Shown piece by piece: positions 41,678 to 51,689 of a stretch of DNA of 64,000 nucleotides (the first letter of the stretch is position 1; each line of letters begins with the position of its first letter). The notes below the pieces were generated by a model that was not told the origin of the DNA, ran no database searches, and saw only the letters and a program-made list of their open reading frames with translations. The position numbers were made by a program, and so were the translations under genes. This DNA is from an uncultured Bacteroidaceae bacterium (GTDB lineage: Bacteria; Bacteroidota; Bacteroidia; Bacteroidales; Bacteroidaceae). The DNA lies in NCBI GenBank assembly GCA_905236985.1, contig CAJORF010000099.1, forward strand, positions 1-64,000, given 5' to 3'.

Positions 41678-44254
41678 TTAGAACGAATAGCCGACAGCGA
41701 TGTGGAAGCCGAGGGAATCCCAGAAACGTCGCATATTGTAGTAACCGGAGCGACCCGTATCGTAGGGCGCATGAATGCCAACGCCTATATCGAAGCGTAG
41801 GACAAGGAAATCAAGATCATAACGCAAACCAGCACCCGAGCCGAGAGCGATATCCTCGCCGAAGTGATGAGCATCGATCGTTCCACCCGGACGATCCGCG
41901 TCGGGGTGCATCAGCCAGACATTTCCTGCATCCACGAACACCGCACCTTCGAGACTTCCCACAATCGGGAAACGGTACTCAATGTTAGCTTCAAGCTTCA
42001 GGTCACCCACTTGATTCACATAGCTCCAGCTGGAGTTGGCAGGATGATAGCGCCCCGGACCAATCGAACGCACGGCAAAAGCACGGATGCTGTTGGCACC
42101 GCCCACATTGAAAAGGTCGGAATAGGGGGCTATTGTACTGTTGCCGTAGCTCCAGACGGCACCGGCAAAGAGACGCGCGGCGATGCACGAACGGGCTGTG
42201 ATGGGGAATGTCTCGCGCCACTCGGCACTGAGCTTGAAGTATTGTGCGAATGGCACACCCAAGAGTTTCTTGTCCTGCTCAGCAAAGCTGCGACCGGCGA
42301 TGGCATAGATGCCGCTGGTGATGTTGCCTGCCTCCTTGACCGATGCGATGAGCGTGCGTTGACGCTTTGAGTCGCGCCAGCGACGGCTATAGGTGAGCGT
42401 GTAACCCATCGATGGTACAAGCTGGTTGCGCATCGAGACATTGAGTGACTGATTGGCATTCATGATGGAGTCGAAACGCTGTGTCGTGTGGGTAAGCATC
42501 GTGTAATCCAAGCGCAGGGGCGTGAGCTCATGGCGCAGACGGTACTGACGGCGATAGGTGTAGGTGAGTCGTGCACCGAAGTTAATCATCCTGAAATAAC
42601 CCGAGCGGTTCATCCAATCGACATCGATGCGGTAGTTAGTGGTTCCCTCGGCACGGCGATTGAGCTGAGATGCCAAACCGAAGAAGCGGATGCGGGGATA
42701 GGTGAGCGAAGTGGACGCTCCAAGTTCGAAGGAGTTGAGAAGGCCACGGTTGGCGTTGCCGTCCGTCACCGACGATCCCGTCTGCCATTCATAGCTGCCA
42801 CCAACCTTGAAGCTGACGGTCTCGGCACCACGGAAAGCGTTGTGCTTCGTCATCCCCCAAGACACTCCAGGGCCGAGCAGCCCGTTACTCTTATTGGTGA
42901 CCTTGGCTTCGAACTCGCTGTCCCACGGTTTGTCCAAGATGGCGAAGATGTTGACGTCGAGTGTATCGCACGTGTCTGTGGTGTCGCGCGGCGTGTAGTT
43001 CACCTGAATGTTAGAGAACACGCCCATACTGGCCAGTTTGTTCTGTATGAGTTCTTGCAAACGCTGACGATAGAGCATACCTGGCTCGTAGAAGAGGTAG
43101 TGGCGAATGGCGCCAAAACGAAGTGGCGGTTGCTCGGTGGCTCCACCCCAACGGAGGGTGCAGCTGCGGTATCCGATGCTGTCTGTAACCTCGGTTTCGC
43201 CATAAGGGAGCACGGTGATCGATGTGCGTCCCATATAGAAACGGTTGTCGGCTTGCGCCGGCATGTCCTTTCGCGGGCGCACCTGCAAATGTGCCGTGAG
43301 GGGCGTTTGCAGTGTGTCTGCGCGATAGGCAATGTACTCGGGTCGAAAATAGTAGAAGCCATTGTTGCGGAAGAGCTCGCTGAGACGCTTGCGCTCGGCA
43401 TCGAGATCAGCGGCACTGAAGGGAGCCCCCTCGCGCAGGAGGCTCTTCGAGGCCGTGGCGCGGATGAGGCTGTCGGTGACTGCTCCAAAGTTCTGATACT
43501 CGATGGTGCCAAAGCGGAAAAGCGGACCGGGATAGACGCTATAGGCTATCTTGGCCTTGCGCTCATCCTTGCCATAGGGATAGACCTCGTAATCGACAGA
43601 ACCGTGGAAGAATCCGTAGGCGCGCAGTGTCTGACGAGCGGCCTGAATACGCAGACGCGGATTAGCCATGCTGATGGTGCGTGGCTGAGTAGCGAAGCTG
43701 TTGTAGAGCCACCGACCGAAGCCGGTCTTAGCATTGACGAAGTTCTTGTAGAAGATGAGACCTAATGAGAAAGGCCAGCGAATCGATGAACTGCCGAAGA
43801 AACTGGCGTTGGGTTTGTAGGAGAGTGCCGCGTTGACCTCGTTGCGGGCAATGGAGGTGGCACTATCGACAAAAGCAATCTCATGGCGCAGCGAGTCGCG
43901 CTCATGATCGTTGAGGAGAGTGTCGCGACGCAGACGTTCGAGCTTCGTGCGCGCATCGACATTTCCGGAGAAGAGGTCTTCGATGGTATAGACAGCCTTG
44001 GCCACAGCGGTAATGACACCCGTGGAGTCGCGTTGCGCGCGCTTTTTCGCTTTGGGGTCGCTGGCCTTATGTCCATAGGCGATCTCCGAGATACCCGTAT
44101 ATAACATCTCATCCTCAGGCAGTTTAAGGGAGGCGCAGGAGAGGAAAGTGAAAAATGAAAGTATGAAAAGTGAAAAATAAAGAACACCTCGGATATTTGC
44201 AATACCCGAACGATGCCGTACTTTTAAAGTGCTATGGTAACTTTTATTTTTCAT
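41678..44254 (-). CDS. tamL: TamL: lipid-anchored TamA/BamA-family outer-membrane protein
   Basis: An Omp85-family barrel protein of 858 residues. A hydrophobic stretch ending FTFLSCASLKLP indicates a lipoprotein signal, the feature that separates Bacteroidetes TamL from TamA. POTRA-like repeats follow (about 160-430), then a C-terminal 16-strand barrel with the late VGGANSIRAFAVRSIGPG loop (the conserved xRGF/xRAF-type motif near residue 745) and a final aromatic strand ending VGYSF. TamL works with TamB in outer-membrane biogenesis. Start is 3 nt after the tamB stop; operon with tamB. Confidence 0.88.
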   Translation of the reverse strand: MKNKSYHSTLKVRHRSGIANIRGVLYFSLFILSFFTFLSCASLKLPEDEMLYTGISEIAYGHKASDPKAKKRAQRDSTGVITAVAKAVYTIEDLFSGNVDARTKLERLRRDTLLNDHERDSLRHEIAFVDSATSIARNEVNAALSYKPNASFFGSSSIRWPFSLGLIFYKNFVNAKTGFGRWLYNSFATQPRTISMANPRLRIQAARQTLRAYGFFHGSVDYEVYPYGKDERKAKIAYSVYPGPLFRFGTIEYQNFGAVTDSLIRATASKSLLREGAPFSAADLDAERKRLSELFRNNGFYYFRPEYIAYRADTLQTPLTAHLQVRPRKDMPAQADNRFYMGRTSITVLPYGETEVTDSIGYRSCTLRWGGATEQPPLRFGAIRHYLFYEPGMLYRQRLQELIQNKLASMGVFSNIQVNYTPRDTTDTCDTLDVNIFAILDKPWDSEFEAKVTNKSNGLLGPGVSWGMTKHNAFRGAETVSFKVGGSYEWQTGSSVTDGNANRGLLNSFELGASTSLTYPRIRFFGLASQLNRRAEGTTNYRIDVDWMNRSGYFRMINFGARLTYTYRRQYRLRHELTPLRLDYTMLTHTTQRFDSIMNANQSLNVSMRNQLVPSMGYTLTYSRRWRDSKRQRTLIASVKEAGNITSGIYAIAGRSFAEQDKKLLGVPFAQYFKLSAEWRETFPITARSCIAARLFAGAVWSYGNSTIAPYSDLFNVGGANSIRAFAVRSIGPGRYHPANSSWSYVNQVGDLKLEANIEYRFPIVGSLEGAVFVDAGNVWLMHPDADRPGGTIDAHHFGEDIALGSGAGLRYDLDFLVLRFDIGVGIHAPYDTGRSGYYNMRRFWDSLGFHIAVGYSF

Positions 44255-44257
44255 TCT

Positions 44258-47200
44258 TCATTCTTCACTCTTTTTCTTAAACAAGAACAGTTCCCCGAGC
44301 TTATTCGTCTTACGTCGTAGTACGAGACCAGCACCCATCTCCGTGACCTGACCGTCGAGGATGGACTCGTAGTTCTTGTCGTAGAAGAGGTTGACGTAGC
44401 GGGTCGCGCTGTTGTCTAAGCGGTACTCGATACTGAGGTTGTCAATGATGGACTCACCCGTGTTCTGAGCATCCTCGCCAGTGCTAACCTTGCCACCCAC
44501 AATGACGCTGATGCGGTTGCCCCAGAAACGCTTAGCGAAGCGGAAACTATAGTCCGTCGTTGTGCCGCCCGTGGCTCCCGTACCTTGCTCCAGACCGACG
44601 GAGAGGTCGATGGACTTCAGTGCCTTACTGGTGATGTTCGATATCTGCCCTTGCAGGAAAGCGTTCAGAGCGTTCTGCCCCGTCACGCCACCACTCGTAT
44701 TTGCGCCAGCATCATTAATGTACATTCCAGTGGCGAGCATCGTCAAGGCCAGACGTCCGCGCTGCTCCTTGCTCATCGCGTTGAGCTCACCCTTGATGGT
44801 CAAATCCTCGGGGGCATCGAGGGTGAACTCCAAACCTAAATTCTCCAGCGTCTGCGTCAAACTCAGTCCGACGTCGAAGTTCACGCTGCGTGGCTGCTGA
44901 TTCTCTGTGACAGTCGTGCGCATACGCTCGGTAGCAGTGATGTTGAGCGCTGGGTTCAGAATTGGACCTCGGAACTCCACGTAGCTGCCGCTCTTGATCT
45001 GGAACTCCTTGAGCGGAATCACCATCATCGTGTATTTGATGGTTCCAGTGTTGACGGTGTAGCGTCCATTGAGCTGGAGATCCTTCTCAGGTGAATAGGT
45101 CATCAAGAGCTCGCCACCACCCTCGAGATCGATATAGCTCGAACCGTCTGGGCTGAGCAGGCAATGCAGCTGTGCCACCTCTTCGATCTCGATACCCATG
45201 ACGAGGTTGATGTGCTGCGGTTTGGCTCTCTCCTCCGTGGCAACGAATGTGGAGTCGGTGAAATCGACGAACTCTACAAGGTTATCCAACTGATCCTCGA
45301 CAGTCAGCGGTGAGTCTGTCAGCACGTAGGTCAAGTCGGTGTTGCCCAAGAGCTTCAATCGTCCCATCACGCGAAGATTATCGAGCGTCCCCTGTATATT
45401 GGCATTGAAATCCACGAAGGCGTTGCCATAGGCGAGCGACTTGGTGGTCTTTTTGGCATTGATGAGCTCGAAGTCCTTGGCGGTCATGGTGGCATCAACA
45501 CGGATGCGGTCGAGGTTAGCGAAGTTGATGCTGCCGTCGAGTGTGAAGGGACTGTCGTTCGTGGAATAGACCTTCAGCTGATTGAAGTCAAGACTGCTGC
45601 CCGTGATAGGCATACGGCTGTCTGCAAAGCGCAGGTTCAAGCCGTAAGAGGCGGAGATACATTTGAGCCCCACCGTCTGCAGCTCGCCATCAACCAACGG
45701 TTTCGAGGTAGTGCCACCAACGTGGACGGCTCCGATGGCGACGCCCTCCAAGCGAGCCACAGCGTTAGGCAGGAAGCCATTGAGAAGCGAGAAGGGCAGA
45801 CGATCCAGCGTCGCATCGACGTCGAGATGGTCCTCCGAGCCTTTCGGCGCGTATGTACCGGTGAACGACGCCACAGGCATACCCGTCTGCAACAGGCTGC
45901 CATCAATGAAATGACTACCGTCGGCGTTTGGAAGATAGACGGCTTGCACACCCACTTGACCAAAGTCAGCGCTCTCATAGCGCAGTTCATCGACATTGAT
46001 GTCAGCCGCCACACTGAGATGTTCCGAGGTCTGGATGAGATGAGCATCACCTTGCAGGAAACCGCCTAAACGCGGTGCGTAAGGCAGTACGGTCATCAGC
46101 TCGCCCAGATTCAGATGGTTGATAGAGACGGTCAAATCCTGCAGAGCCTCGTCATTAGGCGAGGAATAGAGGTGAACGCCTGTGCCATCATCGGCGAGAA
46201 GGTCAACGTTTGCTTCCACTCGATTACCCTTTCCGAGCATGACGAAATTATCGGCATTGAGGCGGAAGTTACGGAAGGCGATGATGGGGGTGAGCGGGTC
46301 AAGGTGGAACAGGTAGCCCTCCTCGGTGAATTTGGCGCTCAATCCCAGATCAACACCCTTGCGTCCGCGATCATCATAATATAAGATATCTGCTCCAGCG
46401 AGCCCGTCGGTGTTGAGATAGGCATTCAGACGCGCCTGAAAACTGATCTGCGGATTGCGTTTGTTGTTATGGATGCGTGCGTCGAAGCGTACATTGGTGG
46501 AGTCCTGATAGGCGTGAAGACCGATAGTATCCAAGAGGATAGCCCCCGTGTGGAGGGCATAGATACGACCGCCGCCATTGATGCCCGTGACAGGATCCAG
46601 TCGCAGTCCGATGCGCAGGGCTTCGAAGTCATAACCCATCGAGGCAGCAATGTCATGCAACGGGTTTTCCTGTCCCGAGGTGACACGCAAATCAAGCTGG
46701 GGCAGACGCTGCGTCAAGGCGAGCAGGTCGAAGCGGCGGTCTGTGATCTGTCGGTTCAGCTCGTCGGTGAAATGATTGAGTTGGGTGAGTAGCTTGTCGT
46801 AGCCCACATGACCGCGCAGACGCAGTTCGAGGTCCCCACTCGTGATGTGTACGTTGGTGGAGTCGCGCAACAGCAAGGCGTTCAACGTAATATCCTCGGG
46901 GTAAAAGATGCTGTCGTATGGCATGACAACAATATCGTTGATCTCTCCTTCGAGGCGGTGCTCATGCTTCATATCTGTCGAGCCACCGATATGCAACTTC
47001 ATCGAGGTCTTCAGGGGATGATCCACGATTCCAAGCCCGAGCAGGTCGGCCTGACTGATGTCGGCGGCTAAAGTCAGGGCGATAGTGCGGTTGAAGTGCG
47101 CCTCCACATCGGCGGCCATCACCAGCAGGGCGTTATCAGCGGTAAGGTGTGCCGTGCCATGTCCACGTTCCACCTTAGCCGCGAGCGTCGTACCACGCAA

Positions 47201-48577
47201 GTCGAAGTGGTCGTAGGTGAGCTGCTCTATGCCGACATGTGCTTCGAGGCGAGTGGAGGAGCTCATGAGGTCGGTGCCAGTGCCAGACAGCGTAGCGGTA
47301 GCTGTCAGAGTCCCCGTTGCCAGATGAGGCAGGAAATGTCGCAGTTGTACATTGCTCACCTTCACCTTGGCATCATAATCGAGCTGTCCAGCGGTATCCA
47401 CGTAGCCGTCGAGCATGAGCAGGCCTTCACCCTCTCGCAGCTCGCTTTTCACCGAATAACGCGGGCCGTCGATGTCAGCTAAGCCGCTCAAGAGTATAGG
47501 CACCAGTCGGATGCCGTCGAGGGAGCCGCCAGTCAAGCCACGTACCCAGTCGATATCTTCCGTCTGAAGATTAAAAGAAACGGATCCTTGACGCGCCGCG
47601 GAATCCAAGAGGTTGATCATATCGCCTCGAGCATCAAGCAAAAGGGAGCCGGGCAGTGTGACATCAACATGTCGAAAAGCCACAGAATCGATATTACCAT
47701 TCAGAGAGATGCCAACGCCCAACGGCTTGTCGGGATACGCCTCTGCAAAGCCGTCAGGCAGGTAGGATCTGACAAGGCGGAGGATATCACCTTTCGAGAA
47801 TGTCGTGTGCAGGTCGATATCCATTGTGCCCCCAGCCCCTGACACGAAGGCTTTGAAGTCCATATCCACCTCCGCCGCGATTCCAGATGATGGGGTGCGC
47901 AGCATCACCTTCGGCACCTGCAGGTGCTCTGCCCCCAAGTCAAGTGCCATACTATCGGCAGCGAGAGCAAAGGAATCAAGTTCCAGAACGGTGCTGTCAG
48001 CCAACATCAGTCGTGCATGAGATTCATCGATGGCAATGCGGGCAATACAAATCTGCCAATCTACTGGTTCCGATGTCGTGGTGTCTTCCAAAGTCGTGTC
48101 GCGCAACACAACATCAGCATCCACTCCGCGCGCCGTGACCTCGTCCAATGCCAAGCGATGCGACCTGAGATCGATGCCATCGCGGGCTTTCAGCTCCTGC
48201 AACCGTCCGTTCACCACAACAGACGCTATCATCTCCTTCGTGTTGACCACGGCATCGCTGAGTGTCAGTCCCTCCAAACCGATGCGCTGATCCATCACTT
48301 CGCTGAAATCCAAATCGATTACAGCACCACACGCGGCAATGAGCGTATCACCCTCACCATCGCACACGACCAGATCCTTCACATCCAAGTCCAGCAGCGG
48401 CGTGATCCGCAGCCGCTCCACATGGATATCATACCCCGTCTGCTCAGAGGCATACGTCGCCAACCACCGTACAACGAAGTCCTGCACCGGCGGGAGATAG
48501 AAGAGAAGGACGAGCAGGGCGACCAACACAAATGGTAACGTCACCACTACAGCAGTCCATTTCAACAGACGTTTCAT
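44258..48577 (-). CDS. tamB: TamB: translocation and assembly module protein
   Basis: A very long periplasm-spanning protein (1439 residues from the ATG at 48577; the track uses a GTG 12 nt upstream). The N-terminal membrane helix (LLKWTAVVVTLPFVLVALLVLLFYL) is followed by AsmA-like repeats forming an extended beta-groove. The C-terminal DUF490 domain runs about 1000-1400: GRYTVNTGTIKYTMMVIPLKEF, LNITATERMRTTVT, NALNAFLQGQIS. It is thought to form a conduit for lipids or proteins to the outer membrane with its partner TamL, encoded immediately downstream. Confidence 0.93.
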   Translation of the reverse strand: MKRLLKWTAVVVTLPFVLVALLVLLFYLPPVQDFVVRWLATYASEQTGYDIHVERLRITPLLDLDVKDLVVCDGEGDTLIAACGAVIDLDFSEVMDQRIGLEGLTLSDAVVNTKEMIASVVVNGRLQELKARDGIDLRSHRLALDEVTARGVDADVVLRDTTLEDTTTSEPVDWQICIARIAIDESHARLMLADSTVLELDSFALAADSMALDLGAEHLQVPKVMLRTPSSGIAAEVDMDFKAFVSGAGGTMDIDLHTTFSKGDILRLVRSYLPDGFAEAYPDKPLGVGISLNGNIDSVAFRHVDVTLPGSLLLDARGDMINLLDSAARQGSVSFNLQTEDIDWVRGLTGGSLDGIRLVPILLSGLADIDGPRYSVKSELREGEGLLMLDGYVDTAGQLDYDAKVKVSNVQLRHFLPHLATGTLTATATLSGTGTDLMSSSTRLEAHVGIEQLTYDHFDLRGTTLAAKVERGHGTAHLTADNALLVMAADVEAHFNRTIALTLAADISQADLLGLGIVDHPLKTSMKLHIGGSTDMKHEHRLEGEINDIVVMPYDSIFYPEDITLNALLLRDSTNVHITSGDLELRLRGHVGYDKLLTQLNHFTDELNRQITDRRFDLLALTQRLPQLDLRVTSGQENPLHDIAASMGYDFEALRIGLRLDPVTGINGGGRIYALHTGAILLDTIGLHAYQDSTNVRFDARIHNNKRNPQISFQARLNAYLNTDGLAGADILYYDDRGRKGVDLGLSAKFTEEGYLFHLDPLTPIIAFRNFRLNADNFVMLGKGNRVEANVDLLADDGTGVHLYSSPNDEALQDLTVSINHLNLGELMTVLPYAPRLGGFLQGDAHLIQTSEHLSVAADINVDELRYESADFGQVGVQAVYLPNADGSHFIDGSLLQTGMPVASFTGTYAPKGSEDHLDVDATLDRLPFSLLNGFLPNAVARLEGVAIGAVHVGGTTSKPLVDGELQTVGLKCISASYGLNLRFADSRMPITGSSLDFNQLKVYSTNDSPFTLDGSINFANLDRIRVDATMTAKDFELINAKKTTKSLAYGNAFVDFNANIQGTLDNLRVMGRLKLLGNTDLTYVLTDSPLTVEDQLDNLVEFVDFTDSTFVATEERAKPQHINLVMGIEIEEVAQLHCLLSPDGSSYIDLEGGGELLMTYSPEKDLQLNGRYTVNTGTIKYTMMVIPLKEFQIKSGSYVEFRGPILNPALNITATERMRTTVTENQQPRSVNFDVGLSLTQTLENLGLEFTLDAPEDLTIKGELNAMSKEQRGRLALTMLATGMYINDAGANTSGGVTGQNALNAFLQGQISNITSKALKSIDLSVGLEQGTGATGGTTTDYSFRFAKRFWGNRISVIVGGKVSTGEDAQNTGESIIDNLSIEYRLDNSATRYVNLFYDKNYESILDGQVTEMGAGLVLRRKTNKLGELFLFKKKSEE

Positions 48578-48629
48578 ACCTTTATTCACAGCGAAGTAGC
48601 ATGCTTTTAAAACTTAACACCACCTTCCA

Positions 48630-50804
48630 TCAGGCGGAGCGCATGGAGAGGGAGATGCGACCACGCCGGCGATCGACTTCGGTGACACGGACACGGACGT
48701 GCTGATGGAGATGGACAACATCTGTGGGATGGCTGACAAACTTGTCAGCGAGCTGCGAGATGTGGACGAGGCCGTCCTGATGTACGCCAATATCTACAAA
48801 GGCACCAAAGTTGGTAATGTTGGTGACAATGCCAGGGAGCTCCATGCCAGGGATGAGATCGTCGATGGAAGTGACGCGGCTGTCGAAGTCGAACTCCTCA
48901 AGTGCCTCGCGCGGGTCGCGGCCTGGTTTTTCCAGCTCATGCATAATGTCAGTGAGGGTGGGCAGACCCACTTCGGCGTTCACATATTTCTGGACATCCA
49001 CACGTGCTCGTAAGTCTTTCTGTTGGATGAGGTCAATGACTTTGCAACCCTGGTCCTTGGCCATTTGTTCCACAAGAGCATAGCGTTCAGGGTGTACGGC
49101 ACTGTTGTCAAGCGGGTTCTTAGCATCACTAATGCGCAAGAAACCTGCACATTGCTCGAATGCCGATGGTCCAAGGCGCGGCACTTTTTTCAATTGGGCG
49201 CGCGAGGTGAAGGCACCGTTCTCGCGACGATAGTCAACGATGTTCTTGGCCAAAGCGGGGCCAAGACCGCTAACATAGGTAAGGAGGTGGACGGATGCTG
49301 TATTGAGGTTCACTCCAACGCTATTGACACAACTCTCAACGGTCTGGTCGAGGCTGCGCTTGAGCTTCGCCTGATCCACATCATGTTGGTACTGTCCTAC
49401 GCCAATGCTCTTAGGGTCAATCTTGACCAACTCGGCCAAGGGATCCATCAGGCGGCGTCCAATGCTGACGGCTCCGCGCACTGTGACATCTTCGTTGGGG
49501 AACTCGTCGCGTGCGACCTTGGAGGCAGAATAGACAGAGGCACCATCTTCGCTAACCACATAGATTGGCATCCCGTCAGCAATCATCTCCACAAAGCCTT
49601 TGGTCTCGCGGCTGGCGGTACCGTTGCCGATGGCAATGGCTTCAATCTTATAGCGTTGGATCATCGAGGCGAGAGCGTCAGCAGCCTCAGCAGGCTTGCG
49701 CACAGGCGGATGGGGGAAGATGGCCTCGTGGTAGAGAAGGTTGCCCTGAGCATCCAGACACACGACTTTGCATCCCGTGCGGAAGCCTGGGTCGATGCCC
49801 ATCACACGTTTCTGTCCGAGAGGAGCACCGAGGAGCAACTGGCGCAGGTTCTCAGCGAATACGCGAATGGCTTCCTCATCGGCTTGCTCCTTGCTCGAAG
49901 CGGCAAACTCATTCTCGATGGAGGGACAAAGCAAGCGCTTATACCCGTCGGCAACAGCCTCAGAAACCAACATCGCGCAGCCTCCCTCCCCCCTAGTGGG
50001 AGCGGTCTTCCACTGCCTTTGCAATTTCTCTATACACTCGTCGTCATCGATGGTGATGCTCACGCGAAGGACACCCTCGGCCTCACCACGACGCATAGCC
50101 AGAAGGCGATGCGAGGAGCAACGCTTGAGGGGTTCGCTCCAGTCGAAGTAGTCGGAGAACTTTTGGGCTTCGTCGGTGTCGGCCTTAGCCTTAATGACCT
50201 TCGACGTGATGAACGCCGTGCGACGGAAAGTGCCACGGACGGTCTGGCGGCTACGCTCATCTTCGCTGACGATCTCGGCGATGATGTCCTGTGCGCCGCG
50301 CAAGGCATCCTCGGCTGTTGCAACGGCATCGCTGATGAAACGCTGAGCTGCACGCTCGGGGTTAGGCTCACCACGCAACAGCATGAGTGCCAATGGCTCA
50401 AGTCCTTGTTCGCGAGCCACCTGAGCACGAGTGCGACGCTTGGGCTTGTAGGGGAGATAGAGGTCCTCGAGTGCCGTTGCATCCCAACAGTCGGCGATGC
50501 GCGCCGCGAGCTCGGGGGTCATCTTGTCCTGCTCGGTGATGGTCTTGATGATGGTCTCCTTGCGCTTGGCCAGTTCCTTGAACCGGTCGTTCTGCTCGGC
50601 GATGGCGGCTATCTGCACCTCGTCGAGCGAACCAGTGCGCTCCTTGCGGTAGCGGGCGATGAAGGGAATTGTAGCACCATCGTCCAAGAGAGTCAGTGTG
50701 CCTTCTACCTGCCGTTCGCGTATTCCGAGGCGTTCGGCTATGATACGTGCAAATATATTCGGATGCTTGTCCTCCTGCTTCGTCATGATGGCTGCAGTTG
50801 TCAT
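48630..50804 (-). CDS. tex: Tex family RNA-binding transcription accessory protein
   Basis: A 724-residue protein with the Tex layout. The N-terminal helix-turn-helix block has ATIPFIARYRKERTGSLDEVQIAAI near residue 48. A YqgF-like RNase H fold follows (VMGIDPGFRTGCKVVCLD near 345). Then a helix-hairpin-helix pair has VNLNTASVHLLTYVSGLGPALAKNIV near 500. The C-terminal S1 domain has GMELPGIVTNITNFGAFVDIGVHQDGLVHISQL. Tex binds nucleic acids and affects transcription and RNA decay. A short GC-rich segment (APTRGEGGC) near residue 270 looks like an in-frame palindromic insertion. Confidence 0.94.
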   Translation of the reverse strand: MTTAAIMTKQEDKHPNIFARIIAERLGIRERQVEGTLTLLDDGATIPFIARYRKERTGSLDEVQIAAIAEQNDRFKELAKRKETIIKTITEQDKMTPELAARIADCWDATALEDLYLPYKPKRRTRAQVAREQGLEPLALMLLRGEPNPERAAQRFISDAVATAEDALRGAQDIIAEIVSEDERSRQTVRGTFRRTAFITSKVIKAKADTDEAQKFSDYFDWSEPLKRCSSHRLLAMRRGEAEGVLRVSITIDDDECIEKLQRQWKTAPTRGEGGCAMLVSEAVADGYKRLLCPSIENEFAASSKEQADEEAIRVFAENLRQLLLGAPLGQKRVMGIDPGFRTGCKVVCLDAQGNLLYHEAIFPHPPVRKPAEAADALASMIQRYKIEAIAIGNGTASRETKGFVEMIADGMPIYVVSEDGASVYSASKVARDEFPNEDVTVRGAVSIGRRLMDPLAELVKIDPKSIGVGQYQHDVDQAKLKRSLDQTVESCVNSVGVNLNTASVHLLTYVSGLGPALAKNIVDYRRENGAFTSRAQLKKVPRLGPSAFEQCAGFLRISDAKNPLDNSAVHPERYALVEQMAKDQGCKVIDLIQQKDLRARVDVQKYVNAEVGLPTLTDIMHELEKPGRDPREALEEFDFDSRVTSIDDLIPGMELPGIVTNITNFGAFVDIGVHQDGLVHISQLADKFVSHPTDVVHLHQHVRVRVTEVDRRRGRISLSMRSA
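49981..50005. repeat. Possible in-frame palindromic insertion in tex
   Basis: CCTCCCTCCCCCCTAGTGGGAG within the coding sequence, translated APTRGEGG. Its wording resembles the palindromic inserts in the ABC-F and U32 genes, and it falls where Tex proteins have a short variable linker. Confidence 0.45.
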
Positions 50805-50876
50805 AGTGCTCTGTTGCTTAGGTTCTTATAGGCGGGATTGGTTCTTCTTCCGCGCAATGATGTCGATATGACTGCA

Positions 50877-50907
50877 CAAAGTTACATTTTTTCTTATTCC
50901 CGACAAA
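50877..50907 (-). promoter_or_regulatory. Promoter of tex
   Basis: -33 TTTG (50904-50907) and -7 TAACTTTG (50877-50884) with a 19-nt spacer, about 73 nt upstream of the ATG. Confidence 0.75.
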
Positions 50908-51151
50908 AGTTTTTCACAGAAATGTGTTCTCTATAGCCAAAATGACACACGTCAGGTGAAATGTGCCTTGCACATGGCGAGCAGCAAGCAGACCTATTTT
51001 TTCAAAGATATTCATTCTTTTCTTTTTGACAGCAAAAAAGTAGTACCTATGCAAACAAATGAACTTTCTTATCCCGAACTGACGTACACATTATTTATAG
51101 AAACCGATGAAGCGTTCTATTCGTATGATTAACAAAAATTGCAGGAATCAG
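50908..51151. other. Intergenic region between tex and the deiminase remnant
   Basis: About 245 bp without a recognised gene. A 27-codon plus-strand frame (from the ATG at 51049) is open but shows no family feature. A TATCTTTG box at 51152-51159 precedes the remnant's ATG by 6 nt. Confidence 0.45.
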
Positions 51152-51165
51152 TATCTTTGGAAGCC

Positions 51166-51558
51166 ATGACACTCAAGCTGTTATTCTTTGTGCTGGTTAC
51201 ATAGTCCTATGCCCAGAACCATACAGCGAAGAATAAGCCGAAGGGAGAAACGCTTTTACAGGTGCTCGAAAAGCGTAACTATGCTGGCCCCAAGACCAAA
51301 TATCCCGTGGCTTCTCGAGAGTTTTTGCGTAAGGCAAAAGATGTAACAGATCAACCCCTCAACTTCCCCGATCTCGTATGGTTCCCAGGCGAATGGGAAG
51401 AGGTGAAGGCGATCCTCGTTTCACCTCACTACTTATATAATCATGTAGAATCAGTAAACGATAAGGCGTGGTACACTATTGGTGGTTTGCGCCTCAGTTC
51501 ACGTCCATCCGCTAAGGGTTTTTATCTCTACAATGGAAAAAAGGTTGTCATCAGATGA
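51166..51558 (+). pseudogene. Truncated peptidylarginine/agmatine-deiminase-like gene fused to a sorting tail
   Basis: From the ATG at 51166 the frame encodes a signal-peptide-like start (MTLKLLFFVLVT) interrupted by a TAG, then SYAQ and ~75 residues including FPDLVWFPGEWEEVKAIL. The latter is the typical first strand and motif of porphyromonad-type peptidylarginine/agmatine deiminases. After LVSPHYLYNH the sequence jumps directly to a sorting-like tail (WYTIGGLRLS ... GFYLYNGKKVVIR). The catalytic core, over 250 residues in intact proteins, is missing. It thus has both a nonsense codon and a large internal deletion. The track ORF starting at 51262 is only part of it. Confidence 0.75.
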
Positions 51559-51689
51559 AATGAGCGATAGGTCAAAAAAACAAGAATGAACCTCTTACAG
51601 TTCTCCAACGTCAGTCCGCTGTGGTTGTTCAGGTTCTTCTTCAGGTCGGTGAAGATGCAATCCCTGTTGAGCGAGAAGAACTCCACCAA

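Noticed and set aside
49023-50831. 602-codon plus-strand ORF over tex
   Set aside because: Antisense shadow of a complete Tex gene.
51049-51132. 27-codon plus-strand ORF before the deiminase remnant
   Set aside because: Too short and without supporting signals.
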